From Ectobius pallidus (taxonomy: Eukaryota > Arthropoda > Insecta > Blattodea > Ectobiidae), in assembly GCA_964059195.1 (NCBI GenBank), contig CAXKWD010000009.1, positions 47,649,160 to 47,713,159 of the forward strand: DNA of 64,000 bases, in the 5' to 3' direction. The position numbers were made by a program, and so were the translations under genes. Below the pieces are notes generated by a model. That model ran no database searches, was not told where the DNA came from, and worked only from the letters and a program-made list of their open reading frames with translations. Shown here piece by piece: positions 8,816 through 20,383 of this stretch; position 1 is the first letter of the stretch, and each line of letters begins with the position of its first letter.

Positions 8816-11303
8816 GGTGGCGTGCACCATCCAGGAGTAAATCTTACTAAAGTAGTAAATTTAAGACGGAGACCTGGAGTATACAAGAACCAGTACATCT
8901 GTCTCACTCTTAAGTCATACTAATGTATGTGCTAGAGTGAGACAGACAAACCGGTTTTTGTTACGTAAGGTTCCCTTCCTAAATTTACTACTTTAGTGCT
9001 ACTCTTTTAGTAACTTACTCTTTTAGTTGGTGTTGGAGAGCTCAATTGATAGTTACTTCTTTAGTTGTTACTAAAGTAGTAAGCGATTTTTACTAAAGAA
9101 GTAGTCGAATTCTGCGCAGAACAGAGCAGAAACGTTAGTGCAGAGCAGCAGAACACGTGCATTTCAATTGCCAGTATTATTCAAGTGCCAGATAATGAAA
9201 AGGAAAGGTTCGCTGAAACAATGAATATGAATTTGGGTTGTTCCAAATATTACTAATGACAATCTTCATGTTTTAAAATAGGTCTAATAGTAATGTTTTA
9301 TTCATTACTAATTTTAATTCCTTCAATTGAGTATTTTCAGTTTAGTAGCCTACGTATGGGTACGTATTTTTGTGCAAACTATTTCTGTATTATAATGCAA
9401 ACAATTGGAATTTCCAGTTGATTTTCATAATTGATTCACTGTCAATATTATAATTATTTCTCTCATAATAATAATAATAAAGTTCTAAAATATATTAAAA
9501 TATTTATACTTCCTAAAGTTACATATTCTTCCCCAAAAACGATAAATCAATTATTCTATAGTTGTTTATCATAAATCTCACTATAATGAATTATTAATAC
9601 TTATTGACTGTTTAACAATATTAATAAGAAGTATTACACAAAATCATGAAAAAGGGGGGATAAAAAGGATAACAAAACTAATAAGGGGCATTATGTTTCT
9701 GTCCTTTTTCAAATGCACAGAACATTTACTTAAAAAATATTACCTTATAAAAATAATAATATTACAACTGAGAAATGTAATATTTAAACAAAAAATGGCG
9801 GTACAATATTTCGGAAGCTATGAACTCCAATAATAATTATGTTGATGGTTGTGTGTTTAAAAATAATTTCAGTGACTACTTCTCTAGATCCTGTGCAGCT
9901 TCAACCTCCGGGCCCCTCCTTAAAATTTTCTTTCGGCACTCATGTTGGCATTTTTTTTCTATATAGTTTATAATGCTTCTCACTTTCCTGTCCACAGGGT
10001 TAATTAAATAGTTAGCAGCATACTATAGACCTGCAGCATCTGTTATAGTTTATTCCCAAACATGCAAGTCTCGTCTCACTCCACCATTCGAGACTTGGGG
10101 AGTCTTTAAGGAATGGTTTTACAATGTGTCCCCTTCTCAATGTACGCTAATCCCAGAGTCAGTCAAATTTTCTTCCGATGTGGCCTGTTTGGACATTTTT
10201 ACACCTGGGTTAGAAAAAAGGACATGTTATTCATTCGGGTGCAACTATTGAACTTTTAGCTCTTATAATTATTATTATAATCTGGCAATCGCAATGTTGT
10301 GCTTTAAGTTAAGCTATAGAAGTGTAATGTAATAAAATTAATTTGCAATAATTACATTAAATCGTTTAACAATGAGAATCACCTATTGTTCAGTAATTCT
10401 ATGGTTATGTAGCAGGGGGAAGTGTTTTCTGGGTAGCTCCAAGAACGGAGGCTTTCATTTTTTGGAATGTACTATACCTCGCCGATATCTGTATCCATGT
10501 GATTAGCTTGAAATACATCGTCGTTTTCTGACCCAAAGTTAGGGAGAACTGCAACATCTAAAGGCCGATCCAGCTAGGAAGATATTTGAGAGCACATGCG
10601 CTGCTTGTACCGTGCAATGCAAACGTCCCTTCTACTCACTCTCCCCCTCACCTTTGGTGGACGTCTTCCTAGTTGGACCGATCTCCGCAATGATATTTCC
10701 ACATTTGACTGGCTGAAATCACATGGATGTAGTGAGAATCTGACATCGTTTCTTCCAAACGCCAAAATTTCATGTAAGGATTTATGAGCTTAATTATTTA
10801 CGTTATTAAATGCCCTACTAGGTATGGTTTGCTTAATATTTATTAAATCACCTGCCACAACTCTCATTTTTGGTATACAACCTTCTTCATCTCAATAACT
10901 TATCCTCAGTTTGAACTATGTAATCCATTTAATGTGATATGTAACTCATAACTCACGCAAATGCCACAGAGCACATTTACTCCACAACTTACTCCACCCC
11001 CTGAGTAGGAGTAAATATTGGCCTTATTTACTCCACAACTTACTACGTTAGTAACGTACTCCGTGTTGGTGCTCTCCACCACTTGTGGAGTAAGTTCATT
11101 TACTCTGGGAGTAAATAAAATTTTTACTTCTTTAGTACATTACTCTATGTTGAAAGCCGCCGAGTTTAGTTTACTCCTGGTTGGTGCACGCCGTCCTTAC
11201 TAAAAGAGTACGGTTACTAAAAGTGTAGCTTACTAAAGTAGTTAGAACTAAAGAAGTAAGGCTTACTAAAAGAGTAAATGGCATGAGTTTGGTGCACGCC
11301 ACC
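8816..11303. mobile_element. 2.5-kb TIR element with TACTAAA subterminal repeats
   Basis: The ends are inverted: GGTGGCGTGCACCA at 8816 and TGGTGCACGCCACC at 11290-11303. They are flanked by CTAAG at 8811-8815 and 11304-11308, a probable 5-bp target duplication. Both ends hold many short motifs of the type TACTAAA(A/G)(G/T)AGTA, and a second GGTGCACGCC lies at 11184. The interior at 10130-10460 matches 1950-2780 in reverse and looks like decayed coding sequence. The superfamily is not clear from the ends. A short palindromic segment at 8890-8960 resembles the centre of the foldback at 7397-7610. Confidence 0.7.
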
Positions 11304-11364
11304 CTAAGGGTGTACAAAACAAAGTTGACATGCCAATATACTAAACATGTCTTTAATAATAACT

Positions 11365-12452
11365 AGGGGGCGGATTTCTATGACCTAAAAAATAGGATAT
11401 ATGCATGCATTTATGACCTAAAAAACATTAAAATATAACCAATAAAATTTAAAATATGACTTTACCACTTACACATTGTGTATACAGTGAAACCTCTCTT
11501 AACGGACCCCCTTCTTTACGGATGATTTTTCTGGTCCCTAAGTCACTACAATGAAACTTCATAATAATTAACCCCTCTAAGACGGACACCCTATATTTCG
11601 GACACAGACACAAAAAATCCACTTAAAAAGCATCTTCAAACCTCTCTTAATGGACACTTGACGAGAAAATCATATACGGTATCTACAGTATACTGTATTG
11701 TACTGAACTTTTCTTCTTCTGTTGACTTAGTTTTGACGCAAAACCTAAGTGTACAAAACAAACAAACATTAAAAAAATGTTTTGCATGTTAATAGTGCGC
11801 TCGACTACTTCACGCAGAACTACAGGTGTGTAGGCCTATTCCATTGTAAAAAGTGTGATTTTAATTTTGATGGTAAGCCTAAAGTGGACTACAGTATAGT
11901 GTTCGGGATTTTCGCAATATGTAGGCCTACAGCATAACATATCTGTGTAATGGATTAGTGTAAACTAAAGAGATTTTCATCTACTGCATAACACTCTCAT
12001 GTAAGTACTGTAGATTATTTCACTCCAGAATTTTTTAACTCCTCTAGAGCGGACACCCCTCTATAGCGGACGATTTTTACGGTCCCTTTACGTGTACGTT
12101 ATAGAGAGGTTTCACTGTATTTTTAAAAAGTTTTATTACAATTCATTTTATTAAATTCTAATGCCAAGTATTTAAAATATCTGTAAATTCTCTAAAAGTA
12201 TCATTATAATGCAAAATTTACAAAATATGATATGAAACTTCAAGATATCTTTAATATGCACACAAATATGACAAAAATATGACCTAAATATGCATATTCA
12301 TACTAAATGTGCTACAATAGTTGAAAATGTCCTAAATATGCAGTTATATGCATAATAAAAGCCGTTCCATTTTCACCAACGGGTTTAAATTAGTCGAAAC
12401 CTGAAACAATGCAAATGGGAAAAACATGACCTGTCATAGAAATCCGCCCCCT
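11365..12452. mobile_element. Mutator-like element, 10-bp TSD
   Basis: The ends are AGGGGGCGGATTTCTATGAC and its reverse complement (ending ATAGAAATCCGCCCCCT). The perfect direct repeat AATAATAACT flanks it (11355-11364 and 12453-12462). A 9-11-bp duplication points to the Mutator superfamily. Subterminal ATATGAC and TATGACCT motifs are frequent. It has no transposase and is interrupted by the Tigger-like element at 11485-12117. Confidence 0.8.
11485..12117. mobile_element. Tigger/pogo-like MITE
   Basis: It starts CAGTGAAACCTCTCTTAACG and ends in the near inverse (ATAGAGAGGTTTCACTG), with TA on both sides (11483-11484 and 12118-12119). The end CAGTG, the repeated GCGGAC/ACGGAC motifs and the TA target match Tc1/mariner elements of the pogo/Tigger group. 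It is only 633 bp and codes for nothing. It lies inside the Mutator-like element and is therefore younger. Confidence 0.85.
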
Positions 12453-12697
12453 AATAATAACTATATGTCGGGGCGAGCATGATTTAACATTACTACAGTT
12501 TTGATTACATTATTTAACGAAGCTGATTGTGCACACAAAGCTTATCGATGAGTGAAATAGCGCACTCCACTTACATAGTCAGGATTGATTGTCGTGTAAA
12601 AGAATCGCATAGAGAGATTTTCATTTATTACAGAAACTTATAAGTAAATTTTGTGACGGGTTTATTATAGCAAATTTTAAACACAATGTAGGCTATA

Positions 12698-12815
12698 GGG
12701 GAGATTGCCCCGTTGCCGGTCAGGCCTCGTTATCGGTCAACATTAAGACGCTAGATAGCACCAGAAAACAGTTATGAAGTGGTATGCAGGAACACTGCAA
12801 CGAGGCAATCTCCCC
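12698..12815. repeat. 118-bp MITE with TA flanks
   Basis: GGGGAGATTGCC at the left end and GGCAATCTCCCC at the right end form inverted repeats of about 19 bp, with TA on each side. The size and target fit a miniature Tc1/mariner derivative. Confidence 0.7.
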
Positions 12816-14873
12816 TAAGCATAATAGCGCCATTCATGCACCCACTTGTTAAATATACAAATCACTTCCGAGCACCTCATATCATAGCCGAGCGGATTCA
12901 AGACAAGCAGTATCCATTTACAGTAGACATGGATTCATCAATTCTTTTTATGCGATGTCATTTTTAAAGATTTTATAAATACCAATTTTTTAAGCAATTT
13001 TATTGCTGGGACAAAGGTCAATCTTCTCAATTTCTCTACCATAGTAGGAAATACCATGTTATCGATCACGTATCACTTTGTATAAATACTTTGTGATTTC
13101 TGTATTGAGCGGGGCATATTAAACTTGAACGTCGGACACTCAACTACTGTAAATCTTTATTGGAATAAACTACACAACTTCTGTTATTCGTCACGTCAAT
13201 ATTTAGTAACTCTTTCAAAAGTCCAAAAAATCCATTGTTTTTCACAATCATTAATGGAGCTACGTCTGTTGTTACAGAAACCATACTTTTTTCCAATTCG
13301 GTTCAAATTTTGACGCAATATCATCATACGGTAAAATTAAAACATTTAATAAATTCCCCCCGAGAAAGGTCGACCTTATCCATGCAAACTAATATTTTTA
13401 CATTTATGTTAAACATATAAGCTATTTCTAAGTACGTGTTTGCCACAATCTTCTTTATGTACAGGTCGAAATTATATTAACATAGCTAATATCAGTTGAA
13501 CAGATAAGACAATGAGCTTTTATCATTTTGCTAAATAAAACTAAATACTCCAGTTCCCAAGCTTCTTGGGAATTACATCTCTTCGACGTGGACATTCGAT
13601 TGCTTCGTACACCCCTGGAACCACTAGCTGTGCAATCAGCTCTACTATACCTGCTGAACTTGGTTTCCGTCACAACAGAATACCGGGTGTGTGGAAGTAA
13701 CACTTATACAGTACAGTAATTTTATTTTCGACCTGACTTTGGTGAAACAAGAGAGAGGGGAAGGCGATTCAGAGGTGAGAGGTGAGTTCATAGAGACAAA
13801 AGCTCTCATTTCTGAAGTCACGTTAACCATCGGCATCCATTAAGGATTAAATCATCGTCTGATCGTTAATGAAGTGGAATGGGAAAGTGACACTAGTAGG
13901 GAAACAGACTGTCTTACACTCCACGTGGAGTCAAAGTTAAGGAATGTTTCTTGAATCGTTGCGAATGAAATTCTGTTGGCTGTAAAGCAAGTTCAGTGGC
14001 TACGAAATAAGTTGAAGATCCAAAATATACAATCTTATTGCCCTAGGCACCCTTCGGTACAATATATTTATAGCGGTCAGCCGGACAGCATTTGATATTA
14101 GTGGCTAACGTGGCTTTAGAACGCACTACACTAGAGGTGTGCCTCACTTGAAGATTTGCGTTCGAATAAGCAATCGCTCTTTCAAACGACAATATTTATC
14201 GAAAATGGTTTAACGATCTTGTTTAAATCTTACTACACAAAGTGCTTTTACTAAAAGTTAAAACTCTCATTTGAAACTTTTTTTCGCAAAAATTATCTTA
14301 AAAGCAGTTATAAGCTAGTGATCATTTTCATAAGTTCAGATTTTCAAGCCTTGCATCATGAACAATACTCCTTTGAATGAGGATGAGACAACTGAATATG
14401 CACTCCCTGTAAAACAGTCTATATCAGAATGTGTAGTCAGAAAGTTATACTTACGGCAGAGAAAGTTATGTTGGTGTAACGCATCCGATTTTTCATGTTC
14501 AAAAGTGCAAGATAAGCCAAAACTAACGTAACCTAATTTTTTTATTTAACGTGTAAAAAGTAAGATACTTCTTCTAGAACTATCAATTGAAACGTCATTA
14601 TAATTATTTATTAGTCTGTAAAACAATTTTATTTTAAGCTTATTATATTATTTAATTATCCGATTGTACTATTTTTTTATTTCATATTTACATAGCCCAA
14701 ATGATACGTAAGTTTGTCCTTCTAACCTAGCAAGAGCCAGGGTTACATTATTATGTTTTACGTTAGAAGTGCTATGTCAACCTGATCATAATCCTAAGAA
14801 GAAGACGAATTAATATAATGAAAAAGTGCCAGGGGAATAAGGCAAAAGCTGGGAGTAATGGCATGGCTTAAGG
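12816..14873. other. No gene; one diverged repeat
   Basis: Nothing coding was recognised. About 14170-14310 (CTTTTACTAAAAGTTAAAAC, TTTGAAACTTTTTTTCG) resembles 44950-45080 and is a partial copy of the repeat inserted there. Confidence 0.45.
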
Positions 14874-16404
14874 GGGGACATACAGCTTTCGATGCTGGAA
14901 AATAGGTGAAGTTTCATTTTTTTTTTCTCAGCAATGAATTGCTCTGTAGCCTTGCAATCTGGCATGCTTTATAGCCTATTGACTAATTCTAAAATTGCAT
15001 ACAATTTTCATATTTAATTTAACTATTACAGTTAATAGGTAATTATCGTTACAAAATGGCAGCCAAATGTTGTGCACTGAAGTGCCGTTTCCCTGATAAC
15101 TCAAACATTTATTAACATAATGCAGTGAAATGTTGCATGCAAGTATATTTTATATTACTGAACAACACTATCTAAAATAACTGGGTAAAATCGCATTGAA
15201 GAGGGGCCCACTTTCAAAACCAATTTTCTTGTCATAAAACACCTAATATCACACGTATTTTGTTATACATTGTTTTCTGGAGAGGAGCTGTTGCCTCGAT
15301 GAGTGTTTGTGTCCAAACCGCCCACCCTACACGACCACGACCAAATAAGCTAACTGAGATCAGACTCGGGCAAAGCCCGCAATGCGATGATCTCGACTCC
15401 GAGTCCATACCTGCATACGAAATGCATTGCTGGAAATGAAAACGGGTTCCTATCCTATAACTTAAATATGCTTACGCTAAACGTAAACGTTACACTTTCT
15501 TTTATAATACGATCTAGCGAAAAGTGCAGAGAATGCTGCCATATTTTTATGTAGAAACTCGTGATTGGACGTTACAGGTGTGACGTCTCACCAGCAGACC
15601 ACGTAGAATTCTTGGAAGCAGGTGCACCAATACAACGAACCTCGCGGGACGTACAATATGGCACATACGAAACGGGAGAAATCAGAACGCCCTACTAAAT
15701 TAACATGACTGTTCCTAACCTAACAGAACCTGTCACTAATTAGTAATTTCGGGAGAATTCAGAATTTCCTACTAAATTAATACGACTGTTCCTGACCTAA
15801 CAGAACCTGTCACTAATTAGTAACACCGTTCCTAACCTAACTGCCACTAAACTAGAATGTTGGAAGAATTCAGAATGCCCTATGCGTCATGTTGGTTAAC
15901 CTGCCTCGCTGGAAAACAAAAAACATCACCCGTCCGTGGAGACCTGCGCACACCGCGAGGTGGGCCCCCCTACATTGCGACTTTGCCAATAACTGAAGTT
16001 AGTTTTTTTTTTTATATATATATATTTCTGATATACAAATTTCTAAAAAAATTAACAAGTGATTAATTATTTTTTTAATATTTATACTGCAGATAATCCA
16101 AATATTCTAGATTATGTTGTTCACATGATATGTACAAATAGTTAGAAAAAAAAATCACTCAGAAATATTGGTATTTATGAAAATTATCAGGAAAACGGCA
16201 CTTCAGTGCATAAAATTTGGCTGCCATTTTGTAATGTCAGCTACCCATTAACTTTAATAGTTAAATTAATTCTGAAAACAGTATGCAATTGTAGAACTAG
16301 TCAATATAGAGCATGTCAGATTGCAAGACTACAGAACAATTCATTGATGAGAAAAAAAAATTATACTTCACATATTTTTCAGCATCGAAAGCTGTATGTC
16401 CCCC
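14874..16404. mobile_element. Long-TIR element of about 1.5 kb
   Basis: The left arm from 14874 (GGGGGGACATACAGCTTTCG) and the right arm ending at 16404 are reverse complements over roughly 230 bp, including AAATGGCAGCC near 15056 and its partner GGCTGCCATTTTG near 16219. The ends read AAGGGGG and CCCCCTT. The interior (15190-15960) carries a duplicated segment and material related to the MITE at 20384. No transposase was seen. It is a non-autonomous foldback-type element. Confidence 0.7.
15681..15826 (+). repeat. Two-copy tandem repeat with CCTAA motifs
   Basis: Two consecutive units of about 70 bp share CCTACTAAATTAA, GACTGTTCCT and ACCTAACAGAACCTGTCACT. A third partial unit starts near 15827 (GTTCCTAACCTAACTGCC), which is similar to 2350-2380 and 20705-20740. 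Confidence 0.7.
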
Positions 16405-16782
16405 TTGTGATAAAAGTAATAATAATTAATAAAATAAAGCAATAATTATAATAATAGAAACAGGAAGATGCAGTAGACAAGTGAAAAAAACTGATTTAAA
16501 AGGGAGGAAAATTAATAGTAAAACCAAATTTTTACCCATACTTTAGAAATACACAATAATTATCCTTAATATCCAATAAATTATGTACAGAAATAACAGC
16601 ATGGATTTCGACTTAGCTTCTTGACCTCGTTATTGATCTTTTACAGCCATATCCTCCATAAGAGCAACTCCCATAATACACTTAATTCCATAATCCTTTT
16701 TAGGGGGGGGGGGAACTAAATAATACGCATATGATCTACAATCTAAGCGGGTTAGTTGGAAACAATTAAAATATGGTTTTGG

Positions 16783-17369
16783 GTTGATGTAGATGTAGAT
16801 GTAGATGTCTCGTTCTGTAGATCCTGTGTTGAGCAGGGCTCAAGGATATAGAACACGTCAGATAAAAACATACATGCATGTTATAAAAAAAAACATGATA
16901 CAAGAATTGTTATGTCACACTTACTCAAGCTGAAAAGAAATCATCCATATTGTAGAAGGTGTGAGTTACTAAATATTGCTTCAGAGCTCTTTTGAAAGAT
17001 TTGCATTTGCTTTTAATACATAGTGATTTAATCTCTTTTGGAAGGTTATTGTATATTTGTATTGCGGAATAATAAGCACCTTTCTGAAAAAGTTTTAATG
17101 AGTTAGCTGGTCTATGTAAATCATTCATGTTTCTAGTAGTACGCCCGTGTATACTGTGATTACTTTGAAATTTATCAATATTATCTACCATGTAACACAT
17201 AACAGAGTATATATACTCTCCGGTGAGAGTGAGGACTTTTAATTTTTCAAACAGCGGTTTACAAGATTCTCGTTTTTTCTTTCCACATATTATTCTTATT
17301 GCTCGCTTCTGTAATCTAAATATTTTTTCCCTATGTGCCGAGTTACCCCAAAAAATGATTCCGTACTTC
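16783..17369 (-). mobile_element. 5'-truncated CR1/Jockey-like LINE, 3' end
   Basis: The minus strand encodes the last part of a reverse-transcriptase ORF (IHGRTTRNMNDLHRP, LKLFQKGAYYSAIQIYNNLP). It then runs into the 3' UTR with CTCAACACAGGATCTACAG and ends in a (TACATC)n tail at about 16786-16808. The same sequence ends the longer LINE at 27140-32057. The copy is truncated upstream at about 17369, as usual for incomplete target-primed reverse transcription. Confidence 0.85.
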
Positions 17370-18495
17370 TATTGATGGACTATGTTTCATGTTATCGAAG
17401 AAAGCAGGTTAGAATAGTTTTGTGAATCTTGGTAACTACACAAGAAGAAATGAGTAAGCTTCAGACGTAATTAAAGCTCTTGCAGCCAATTCCGTTAATT
17501 CACAATAGAAGTATGTCCGTGCTTAATGCTACAAATCGGAGCTGAACCAGGCCACTTGTATAGTAACAAAAATAACTAACAACAAATACTGAGTACATTC
17601 CAAATTGTGCATCCAAGCGTGAAGAATGTTAGCAGCCCTGCAACTCGACAAATCTATAAGCCGTGCTGGTATAAATCATATCATGTAACAGTATCAACTG
17701 TTATCAAAAAGCATGTCCTACACAATTGAAATTCAGACTCAAGTGAAATTAAAGCTGCATGAATTGTAAAAGCAATACGGTTATATCATAACTTATATGC
17801 ATGCGTGAAAAATAACCTAAAAGCCATAACCAAAAACCAGTAAGCGAAGTTACCTTTCTTCTCTTGCCTGAAGTCGGAAATATCCTTTTCAAGAATCACC
17901 ACACTAATATATACTTTCGCAGATACACACAAACACAAAATGTTTATTCACAAACACACAAAATAAAACACACACACAAATCACAACTACAGAATTCGAA
18001 CTATTAACCACATGCAACTCGCGTTAAATCGCGCACTAGTTAAACTCAATCCTGTTAACTATGCAAATGATAAACTGTGCATGCAGTTTCGATAAAAGCA
18101 CACAAAATAACAAAATACCGCGAAAAATACACAAATGTTTTAAGCATACGGTAAAGAGGCATTTTCACCTTCTTACCTAATTCATTTTTTATTTAATCAA
18201 ACTTTTGCTCCTGTAAGATGGCGCCAAGAATTTAAACCAAAACCACCACGATTCTCGATCACGCGCACTTGACATGAGCGTCACTGATACAGACGACCGA
18301 ACAAGATCGCGTCCTGCAAAGTTCTACAGGTGCTCAAACATGCCTCCCATTCTCACCACAAGGCCACTGTGCCCGCAGCGGTGTTCATGCAGCGCTAGCG
18401 TACTCTCTTAGATGCCACTTGAACTACCTGCAGAACCACGAGTTGATTTTCTGGCTTCTGCTGTACGGCAGTCATTTGTTTTCAGCTGTTTCAAG
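17370..18495 (+). promoter_or_regulatory. Tafazzin upstream region, putative promoter
   Basis: The 400 bp before exon 1 are more CpG-rich than the surroundings. They include GTAAGATGGCGCCAAG at about 18216, a YY1-like core seen at many housekeeping promoters. No TATA box is evident, as expected for a broadly expressed mitochondrial enzyme. The transcription start cannot be placed from sequence alone. Farther upstream (17370-18150) I see only AT-rich sequence and a short CA-rich tract near 17930-17980. Confidence 0.4.
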
Positions 18496-18543
18496 ATGTC
18501 GTCCACATACATGGAGACGGAACTCCAACATAGTTTCTTTTAG
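18496..18543 (+). other. Upstream ORF in the tafazzin leader
   Basis: ATG at 18496 opens a 15-codon frame (MSSTYMETELQHSFF) that stops at TAG 18541-18543, 39 bp before the tafazzin ATG and in the same frame. If the leader starts upstream of 18496 this uORF could lower translation. The TAG rules out an N-terminal extension of tafazzin. Confidence 0.35.
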
Positions 18544-18582
18544 CAATTCTCAACATCACGTAGTTTAGTTACTAATAATATA

Positions 18583-18694
18583 ATGTACGATATAGATTGG
18601 ATCTTCCCAGCACTGAAAAAATCATCAAGGTTATGGAATATAGCAAGTTCTATTACATTTGCAGCAGTTGGGATTTTCAGCAAAATTATCATAG
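18583..18694 (+). CDS. TAZ: Tafazzin, coding exon 1 (N-terminal membrane anchor)
   Basis: Tafazzin is a mitochondrial transacylase that remodels cardiolipin by moving acyl chains between phospholipids; its loss causes Barth syndrome in humans. This exon begins at ATG 18583 and encodes MYDIDWIFPALKKSSRLW followed by a hydrophobic stretch (NIASSITFAAVGIFSKIII). That matches the conserved insect start with DWIFP and the interfacial membrane segment. The exon ends after the first base of a Glu codon and is followed by the donor GTTAGT (phase 1), which fits the phase of exon 2. An in-frame TAG at 18541 excludes an upstream start in this exon. The next coding exon is 13.6 kb away across intron 1. 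Confidence 0.9.
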
Positions 18695-19417
18695 GTTAGT
18701 ATAAAAAGTGAAAGTCATGGAAAGATTGCAAAATTCATGTATTATTTCAAGGCTGTGTGTTTACCATTAGTAAATTACATTCTTTACATTGTTGTGAAAC
18801 TAACAATATAGTTTCTTGAACAATTAGAGTTGTTAATACACATTTGTTATTTATAACTGCAGTCCTACTTTCCATGTAGTGAGTTGGGTTTCAGAACAAG
18901 TTCTAAATGGAATAAAGAGTTGCAGTTCCTGTTTTTGTAACGTTGTGCTAAATAAATTTTTAGCTTTCAACATAAGACATTTTAATAAGAAAGACTACAT
19001 ACATGAAATAAAATCACTTTTCTCAATAGCCAACAAGAGGAGAAATAAGGTTACTGGTCTTACTTATTTTTGTAATGTCTTTGAACACTAAAATCTGTTA
19101 ATATTGTGACAACACACAGAAAGAAATATCTTTGTATCTGACATAGCAATGTAATGCTGAACGATTGAAATTAAATTTAAAAAAAAAAAAAAATTTTACA
19201 ATTAGCCTACAGAGGTAAGCTTAAATTGTTAGGCCCATAACAAAATATAAGTTAATTAAACAAGATACCGTAATAATTCTACCTCTTCTTTGTGGCAACA
19301 TTTTATTTTAATGAAGTTAATGTAGGCCTTCTGATAGATTATAATATTTTAAGTGCCCAGCACTTATTTCTGGAGTTAAGAATAGCTAATAGTGGAAATG
19401 TCAACTTGGGGAAAACC
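18695..19417 (+). other. Tafazzin intron 1, first part
   Basis: AT-rich intron without recognisable elements. A poly(A) run lies at about 19178-19191. Confidence 0.5.
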
Positions 19418-19966
19418 AAATATAAGGTGCATTCAAGTGTTAAAATAATTAATTGAAGTACTATAAACAGTAGAGCATGTTGTAAAACTTGTACAGAGTC
19501 AACATTTATTTAATATTTACACTTCTTGCTCCACTTACATGTAAGTAGAGCAAAAAGTGTAAATATTAAATAAATGTTGACTGTACAAGTTTTATAAGGT
19601 GCATTGTCGCATGAGACATATCCCGCCCTGACCCACCCCCAGGGAAGCACTTTCCTTTATACCATGATCTAGCGAATTCTTCGAGGATAAACAGGCTGAC
19701 AAACTTTTGGGTACAAGGCAAACCTGTGGGTACTCTCGAATTTTTAATATTTGGTACAAGGGGCACTCTCGTATTTTTAATATTAGGTACAAGGGGCACT
19801 CTCGCAGTGTTAATATTTGGTACAAGGGGCACTCTCGCATTTTTAATATTTGGTATGGTCGGGAGTGTCAGCAACAATATACAAGGATAGTTTGTTGCCA
19901 TGCTTCGCTGAGAAACAAAATGTGAATATCGAGTGGGCGGAGCTTAAACTGCACCTTATATTTGTC
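19418..19966. repeat. Inverted-repeat element holding a hairpin and a minisatellite
   Basis: AAATATAAGGTGCA near 19421 and its complement TGCACCTTATATTT near 19950 bound the unit. Inside, 19480-19597 is a nearly perfect hairpin of about 50-bp arms centred on ACTTACATGTAAGT. Positions 19722-19857 hold about four copies of a 33-bp unit (GGTACAAGGGGCACTCTCG plus TTTTTAATATT). The repeated open frame across the minisatellite is a by-product of the 33-bp (11-codon) period. Confidence 0.75.
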
Positions 19967-20383
19967 TTTTGCCGTCAACTTTATCGCAACCGGTATCCAA
20001 ACAATCCCAAGCTGTACAAAACAAATGTTACATCACTAATAATAATTTCCCTTGATGACAAATATTCCATGTACAGTGGTGTATTTCCTGCAATTGAAAT
20101 AGAATGGATAACATGAAAGAGTTAATGATACCCCTACCATAACGAACTGAAGCAGAAATATGTTAAGCTATGCCTATTTGTCAGAGATATTTAACAAATC
20201 ACAAAATGGGAAGAATTAATAGAGTTTTATGCTACACTGGAGAATACAATGACTGTCATGCATTTCTGACTGCAATGTAGCATATAATGTTAACATCTGA
20301 ATGACTACAGTTTGCATATTTTATTATTATTTTATTTTATTTATCATTACAGAAATACAGATGTAGCCTACATATACAAAAGT
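19967..20383 (+). other. Intron 1, no recognisable feature
   Basis: AT-rich; nothing identified. Confidence 0.5.

Noticed and set aside
19566..19925. Repeat protein with VPLVPNIKN units
   Set aside because: The period of 33 bp is a multiple of three, so the minisatellite stays open in several frames on both strands. There is no start context or splice context.
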